From Clostridiales bacterium (GTDB lineage Bacteria; Bacillota; Clostridia; Caldicoprobacterales; DTU083), in contig JAAZEK010000365.1 in assembly GCA_012512335.1 (NCBI GenBank), positions 1 to 9,892 on the forward strand: DNA of 9,892 nucleotides. Direction: 5' to 3'. A program made the translations under genes and the position numbers. Below are positions 6,958-9,892 of this stretch, in pieces. The notes beneath the pieces are model-generated. The model ran no database searches. It was given only the letters and a program-made list of their open reading frames with translations, and had not been told where the DNA came from. Positions within the stretch are counted from its first letter, which is position 1; each line of letters begins with the position of its first letter.

Positions 6958-7284
6958 CTATAGACTGCGCAACAAATGACGGATATAGTCCTCTTTTCCG
7001 TGATAGACCTGTAGGATGTGAATTGTGTCCCCGATTTGTTCATATATGGCGACATACTTGTCACAGACCAAAAACCGAGTATTAGCATATCTGTCGGGGA
7101 TTTTGTCATAGAATGCCGAGAGTAACGGTGCACTATCGGGAAAGCACTTCAACCGCTCGAAAGCACCCAATATATTGTCCACAGTGTTTTGCGCAATACT
7201 AGGGCTATCCAGTTCTATAGCAATATATTCCTTTATGCTGAGCAACTTATGGATCACAGCAGGTGAAAGCTCAATTTTAATCAT
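6958..7284 (-). CDS. RelE/ParE-family toxin
   Basis: This is a 108-residue basic protein of the ParE/RelE toxin superfamily. Such toxins act as ribosome-dependent mRNA nucleases (RelE) or gyrase inhibitors (ParE); which applies here cannot be decided. Support comes from the N-terminal helical hairpin (SIKEYIAIELDSPSIAQ, about 16-32), a central R-x-L-V beta segment (FLVCDKYVAIYEQ, 71-83) and the C-terminal IHILQVYHGKEDY strand (89-100). It follows the antitoxin on the minus strand with an 8-nt overlap (ATGATTAA), the standard arrangement for an antitoxin-first operon. It converges with pyrE, leaving a 41-bp gap. Its base composition looks richer in G+C than the pyr genes, suggesting acquisition. 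The length is about normal and no frameshift is seen. Confidence 0.85.
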   Translation of the reverse strand: MIKIELSPAVIHKLLSIKEYIAIELDSPSIAQNTVDNILGAFERLKCFPDSAPLLSAFYDKIPDRYANTRFLVCDKYVAIYEQIGDTIHILQVYHGKEDYIRHLLRSL

Positions 7285-7546
7285 GGGCTTTTAACTGTTT
7301 TTTTGCAGCTTCTAAAGACACCCAACCCTGTTCTTCACCCATTTGCTGCGCCTCATCCAGTTCTTGAAACAGTTTCCCCCATAATGCACCGCGCATGGAG
7401 TCGTACTCTTCCATATCTACGATTGCGTACCTTCCTTTGCCTTCCCGCATAAGGAACACAGGCTTACCTTTACCCACCTCATCCAGCACAGCTGTGTATT
7501 GCCGTAATGAAGAAATGTTTTTTATGTTAGGCAAACGAATCACCAT
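7277..7546 (-). CDS. Phd/YefM-family antitoxin
   Basis: This 89-residue protein is the likely partner of the toxin downstream. The N-terminal half (MVIRLPNIKNISSLRQY, then PVFLMREGKGRYAIVDMEEYD) has the Phd/YefM DNA-binding fold signature, in which PVFLxxxGxGRYAIxD is a conserved pattern. The C-terminal part (55-89) is charged and helical and would wrap the toxin. Antitoxins of this family repress their own promoter. The complement of 7544-7546 gives ATG directly after AAAGG, with almost no spacing. A GTG one codon later is an alternative, but the MVIRLPNI beginning fits the family. The stop overlaps the toxin start. Confidence 0.83.
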   Translation of the reverse strand: MVIRLPNIKNISSLRQYTAVLDEVGKGKPVFLMREGKGRYAIVDMEEYDSMRGALWGKLFQELDEAQQMGEEQGWVSLEAAKKQLKAHD

Positions 7547-7557
7547 CCTTTGATATT

Positions 7558-7586
7558 AGTATACATCACACTAGCTGCAAATACAA
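7558..7586 (-). promoter_or_regulatory. promoter and possible operator of the toxin-antitoxin pair
   Basis: On the minus strand, TTGTAT (complement of 7581-7586) and TATACT (complement of 7558-7563) are separated by 17 bp and lie just upstream of the antitoxin start. An imperfect inverted repeat, TGAT-N10-ATCA (7551-7568 region), covers the -10 box and would be a natural site for autorepression by the antitoxin. The promoter match is reasonable. The operator is speculative. Confidence 0.5.
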
Positions 7587-7735
7587 CAGCAATTTTGCAA
7601 CATCACCAGTTTGAGAACCCTTAGTGAAAGTAGCCGAGGAATACTTTTGTGGACAAATATAGATAAATATGGTTTGATTGAAGCGAATATTCAACGGAAT
7701 TGTGAGTTTTGAACAATATAAAATATTTGTAAGGA

Positions 7736-9040
7736 GTGATTATAATCAATACTCTAGAAAAACTATTTGACTCTGTAAGGTTTGCACCTGCTGTTTGGCG
7801 ACATGAATCAGAGTTTGATCCTACTTTGCCAGAATATGCAGGAATCCAGGCTATTACCTACGATGCTCTTACAGTAGAAGGGCAAAAAACTCAGAGTTTT
7901 GCCTATATCGGGTTTCCTGAAAGTGCTAAGAAGGATGAGGATTCAGGTGAATCAGCGAAAACTGTACCTGGAATCGTTCTTGTTCATGGTGGAGGTGGAC
8001 ATGCTTATCTAGAGTGGGTTCGTATGTGGAATGCTCGGGGATATGCAGCTATTGCCATGGATACTGTAGGTTTTTTCCCGACAGCAGCCAACGCTGGAAC
8101 AACTGAAGGTGACACTTCCTTATATAAACATGGACTTCACGGCTCCTTTGCAAGGGAGGGTTACATAAGCACACCTAATAATGATGGTTTTACCAGTTCA
8201 GACCGTCCTCTTACCGAACAGTGGATGACCCATGCTGTTTCTCAAGTTATTGCAGCGAACAATGTCCTTCGTAGCTTTGATTGTGTGGATAGTGAGCGAA
8301 TTGGCTTGACAGGCATCTCTTGGGGTGGAGAAATTGCCTCAATTGTGATTGGTTATGATCCACGCTTTGCTTTTGCAATCCCTGTCTATGGGGCAGGTTT
8401 CCTCAGTAAATCATTGACTGTCCCTGGAGAAAGAATGCGTAATCCAGTGACCGCTGCGCTTTGGCAAGCAGAAGATCGGTTTGATCGTGTTAATATGCCA
8501 ATACTTTGGATCTGCTACAATGATGACAACAACTTTTCTATAATGTCTAATAGCGATAGCTATGCCGCAACAGCATCTTCCAATGAACGAACTATCTTAA
8601 GCATGGTAGACAACATGGGCCATTCTCATGTCGATGGTTGGCGTCCGCCATCTATTATGAACTATGCTGATTGGATAGTAAGGGACGGTCGAAGTTTTGT
8701 CCGGTTTCTAACCCAGCCAACTGTGGAAAAGCCCAAAGCAATTGTACGAGTTCCTGAAGGAGCTAGTATAAAAAGAACAACATTATATTATATCGATGCG
8801 CCTATGACTTACAGTGTACATGATAAATTTAATCGTGGTACCAGCTACACTTATATGGACCAAGTATGGCAACGTGGACCAGCTTCTATCTCTGATTCTA
8901 TTGAAGGGAATACCACTATAGGAGAACAGCTAGCACAGAATAGAGTCATAAGTACGGTTCTTCCCCCTGAAGCTCATGGTTTTTATCTTGAGATAGTTAC
9001 AGAAGAAGGCATATCCACCTCCCAGTGGGTTACACGTTGA
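7736..9040 (+). CDS. alpha/beta hydrolase, acetyl-xylan-esterase/dienelactone-hydrolase-like
   Basis: This is a predicted cytoplasmic esterase or related hydrolase of unknown substrate, 434 residues long, with no signal peptide. The core shows an oxyanion HGGGG motif (84-88), the nucleophile elbow GISWGG (193-198, S195), a likely acid in YNDDN (D263 or D264) and a catalytic histidine in NMGHSH (H296 or H298). The triad is therefore complete. Residues 330-434 look like an added beta-rich C-terminal domain. The start is unclear. GTG 7736 overlaps the ribosome binding site AAGGAG (7731-7736). The well-spaced codons are ATA 7742 and ATC 7745, neither a usual start. The gene stands alone between two toxin-antitoxin loci, and part of its sequence recurs at 9722-9767. 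It could be functional, or silenced by a lost start codon. Confidence 0.82.
   Translation: MIIINTLEKLFDSVRFAPAVWRHESEFDPTLPEYAGIQAITYDALTVEGQKTQSFAYIGFPESAKKDEDSGESAKTVPGIVLVHGGGGHAYLEWVRMWNARGYAAIAMDTVGFFPTAANAGTTEGDTSLYKHGLHGSFAREGYISTPNNDGFTSSDRPLTEQWMTHAVSQVIAANNVLRSFDCVDSERIGLTGISWGGEIASIVIGYDPRFAFAIPVYGAGFLSKSLTVPGERMRNPVTAALWQAEDRFDRVNMPILWICYNDDNNFSIMSNSDSYAATASSNERTILSMVDNMGHSHVDGWRPPSIMNYADWIVRDGRSFVRFLTQPTVEKPKAIVRVPEGASIKRTTLYYIDAPMTYSVHDKFNRGTSYTYMDQVWQRGPASISDSIEGNTTIGEQLAQNRVISTVLPPEAHGFYLEIVTEEGISTSQWVTR
8629..8674 (+). repeat. 46-bp direct repeat, copy 1 (inside the hydrolase gene)
   Basis: This stretch codes for the segment just after the catalytic histidine of the hydrolase. 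It is repeated 1093 bp downstream with 45 of 46 positions identical, the only difference being C at 8649 against T at 9742. Because it lies within an intact reading frame, this copy is the likely source. Confidence 0.93.
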
Positions 9041-9105
9041 GCATGAGTAAGTAAATTGTGTATGCTTTGGAAATCTGAGTGAAATCTAGTGAGATAAAAC
9101 GCCCA

Positions 9106-9134
9106 TTGATGTGCGTGTAAAATATGCGTATAAT
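9106..9134 (+). promoter_or_regulatory. promoter of the hicB region
   Basis: TTGATG (9106-9111), a 17-bp spacer and a perfect TATAAT (9129-9134) give a strong sigma-A-type promoter. The transcript would begin near 9141 and include the GGAGGGGG ribosome binding site of the mini-ORF and then hicB. Confidence 0.72.
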
Positions 9135-9157
9135 AATAAGTGTGAGGAGGGGGCCTG

Positions 9158-9202
9158 ATGACGGTTAGAGAAGTGCTTAAGATACTACATAATGTAAAAT
9201 AA
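9158..9202 (+). pseudogene. 14-codon mini-ORF, possible HicA N-terminal remnant
   Basis: ATG 9158, preceded by a very strong GAGGAGGGGG ribosome binding site (9144-9153), opens a 14-codon frame reading MTVREVLKILHNVK. This resembles the first helix of HicA toxins, which commonly begin M-x-x-K/R-E-V-x-K-I-L and continue for 60-80 residues with a conserved G-S-H motif. Here a stop follows at once, and no GSH-containing continuation is seen in the 37 bp before hicB. It is most likely a truncated hicA, but it could also be a leader peptide that couples translation to hicB. The HicA identification rests on a short match. Confidence 0.45.
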
Positions 9203-9205
9203 AGC

Positions 9206-9230
9206 CCTTTCCTGTATCGTAGGAAGGAGA
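9206..9230 (+). promoter_or_regulatory. hairpin overlapping the hicB ribosome binding site
   Basis: Bases 9209-9213 pair with 9221-9225 and, after one bulged T, 9206-9207 pair with 9226-9227, around a 7-nt loop. The 3' arm contains the first half of the hicB Shine-Dalgarno (AAGGAGA, 9224-9230). The mini-ORF stop is only 3 nt before the 5' arm, so a terminating ribosome could open the hairpin. The structure is visible; the regulatory role is inferred. Confidence 0.45.
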
Positions 9231-9239
9231 TATATAATT

Positions 9240-9668
9240 ATGCGTAAATTAACTTATTTGGCAGTATTTGAACCAACAGAAACAGGATATAGCGTTTACT
9301 TTCCGGACCTTCCTGGATGCACAAGCTATGGTGAAGGATTTGAAGAAGCACAAAGACAGGCGGCTGATGCTTTAGGATTGCATATTTACGGTATGGAAAA
9401 GGACGGGGATAAAATACCTGATCAATCTAAAGAGCCTCAGGTAGATCCTGAAACAGCAAGTGGGTATATGGTGTCTCCTGTTACTATTTTTCCTGATATC
9501 GTTAGAAATGAGCTAGATAATAGAGCGGTTAAAACAAACTTGACTATTCCTGCATGGCTTAAGGAAATTGCAGAGGCTCAAGGTGTGAACTATTCCAAAG
9601 TATTTCAAGCTGCTCTTATGGATTACCTTGGTATAAATCCATCTTCAATGCAAGGACAGAAGCAATGA
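9240..9668 (+). CDS. hicB: HicB-family antitoxin
   Basis: This 142-residue protein has the two-domain layout of HicB antitoxins. Residues 1-60 form the degenerate RNase-H-like HicB domain, with YLAVFEPTETGYSVYFPDLPGC (6-27) and the following A-x-x-A-L-x-L-H helix. Residues about 105-135 (KTNLTIPAWLKEIAE and SKVFQAALMDYLGI) look like a ribbon-helix-helix DNA-binding domain. In intact loci HicB neutralises the HicA mRNA interferase and represses the operon. Here no full hicA is present upstream, and only the short mini-ORF precedes it, so HicB appears orphaned. A toxin gene downstream is also absent within the window. ATG 9240 has AAGGAGA about 9 nt upstream. The coding sequence itself appears intact. 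Confidence 0.88.
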   Translation: MRKLTYLAVFEPTETGYSVYFPDLPGCTSYGEGFEEAQRQAADALGLHIYGMEKDGDKIPDQSKEPQVDPETASGYMVSPVTIFPDIVRNELDNRAVKTNLTIPAWLKEIAEAQGVNYSKVFQAALMDYLGINPSSMQGQKQ

Positions 9669-9716
9669 TACTTCGTAGGGTAAATTTTCAAGGTAACTTC
9701 CACTTTCCTAAAGTAA

Positions 9717-9892
9717 AGTCTTGTCGATGGTTGGCGTCCGCTATCTATTATGAACTATGCTGATTGGGATAAGATTTTTAGGGAAGTTGTATCAAATATA
9801 TTAATACACAGGGAGTATGCAAATCCATTCCCTGCCAAGTTCATTATTGAGAAAGAAAGGGTTTACACTGAAAATAGTAATAAGCCTCATGG
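9717..9892 (+). pseudogene. chimeric fragment: hydrolase piece fused to GHKL/AAA_4-type ATPase piece, partial
   Basis: The frame is open from just after a stop at 9714-9716 to the window edge. Codons from 9723 to 9767 derive from the hydrolase repeat. From 9768 the translation reads DKIFREVVSN, then ILIHREY, PFPAKFIIEK and ENSNKPHG. E-V-V-S-N followed by I-H-R-E-Y matches the ATP-binding N-box region of the COG2865-like putative transcriptional regulators (AlbA_2 / HATPase_c_4, also called AAA_4), which combine DNA-binding and ATPase-like domains. The usual several hundred N-terminal residues are missing, and no ribosome binding site is obvious before the in-frame ATG at 9750. It is most likely a 5'-truncated remnant. 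The 3' end is outside the window, so its full state is unknown. Confidence 0.68.
9722..9767 (+). repeat. 46-bp direct repeat, copy 2 (hydrolase gene fragment)
   Basis: This is a near-exact copy of 8629-8674 inserted downstream of hicB. It keeps the hydrolase reading frame (one Pro codon becomes Leu) and runs straight into the ATPase-like fragment that follows. The homology stops abruptly at both ends. Confidence 0.93.

Noticed and set aside
7575..7712. A 45-codon open stretch on the plus strand upstream of the hydrolase
   Set aside because: It has no ATG or GTG start, no ribosome binding site and no recognisable family. The only internal start-like codon is a TTG without spacing support. It is likely chance.
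9040..9066. Possible terminator after the hydrolase (AGCAT/ATGCT arms)
   Set aside because: The stem is 5 bp with a loop of about 17 nt and no T-run follows, so it is too weak to call.
9702..9714. Small hairpin ACTTT/AAAGT downstream of hicB as a terminator
   Set aside because: It is a 5-bp AT-rich stem with a 3-nt loop and no T-run, so a stable terminator is unlikely.

Overview
The window looks like a chromosomal segment of a low-to-moderate GC Gram-positive bacterium, most likely class Clostridia of the Bacillota. The grounds are a PyrR-regulated pyr operon with two leader attenuators, a class 1B dihydroorotate dehydrogenase pair (PyrK/PyrD), strong AGGAGG-type ribosome binding sites, TTGACA/TATAAT-like promoters with 17-bp spacers, and AT-rich codon use. 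Species cannot be named from the sequence alone.

Left flank (1-706): about 250 bp with no convincing gene but a good promoter, followed by a 149-residue coiled-coil protein of unknown function. Its middle is built from a 21-bp (7-residue) tandem repeat with a 42-bp higher-order period.

Centre (746-6916): a de novo pyrimidine operon, pyrR-pyrB-pyrC-pyrK-pyrD-pyrF-pyrE. A near-consensus promoter (746-774) feeds a leader in which three mutually exclusive RNA structures can be drawn: a PyrR-binding hairpin with a CAGAGA hexaloop, an antiterminator, and an intrinsic terminator. The same arrangement is repeated between pyrR and pyrB. The genes from pyrB onward are tightly packed (overlaps of 17, 1, 8 and 14 nt, and one 20-nt gap), which suggests translational coupling. 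Together they convert carbamoyl phosphate plus aspartate to UMP. The uracil permease (pyrP) and the carbamoyl-phosphate synthetase genes (pyrAA/pyrAB) found in the Bacillus-type operon are absent, so carbamoyl phosphate must come from elsewhere in the genome.

Right flank (6958-9892): accessory DNA. A Phd/YefM-type antitoxin and a RelE/ParE-type toxin lie on the minus strand, convergent with pyrE. Next is an alpha/beta hydrolase with an uncertain start codon, then a HicB-type antitoxin. In place of a full hicA toxin, HicB is preceded by a 14-codon mini-ORF that may be a HicA remnant, and a hairpin overlaps the hicB ribosome binding site. The window ends in a mosaic: a 46-bp near-perfect copy of an internal piece of the hydrolase gene is joined in frame to a fragment of a GHKL-ATPase/AAA_4-like protein that runs off the edge. 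This flank looks like a site of insertion and decay.

The most unusual features are the mosaic at 9717-9892, the degenerate HicAB locus with its possible leader-peptide arrangement, and the repeat-built coiled-coil gene. The pyr operon is conventional in content, but its two attenuators can be read in unusual detail. No wholly new system can be demonstrated from this sequence.
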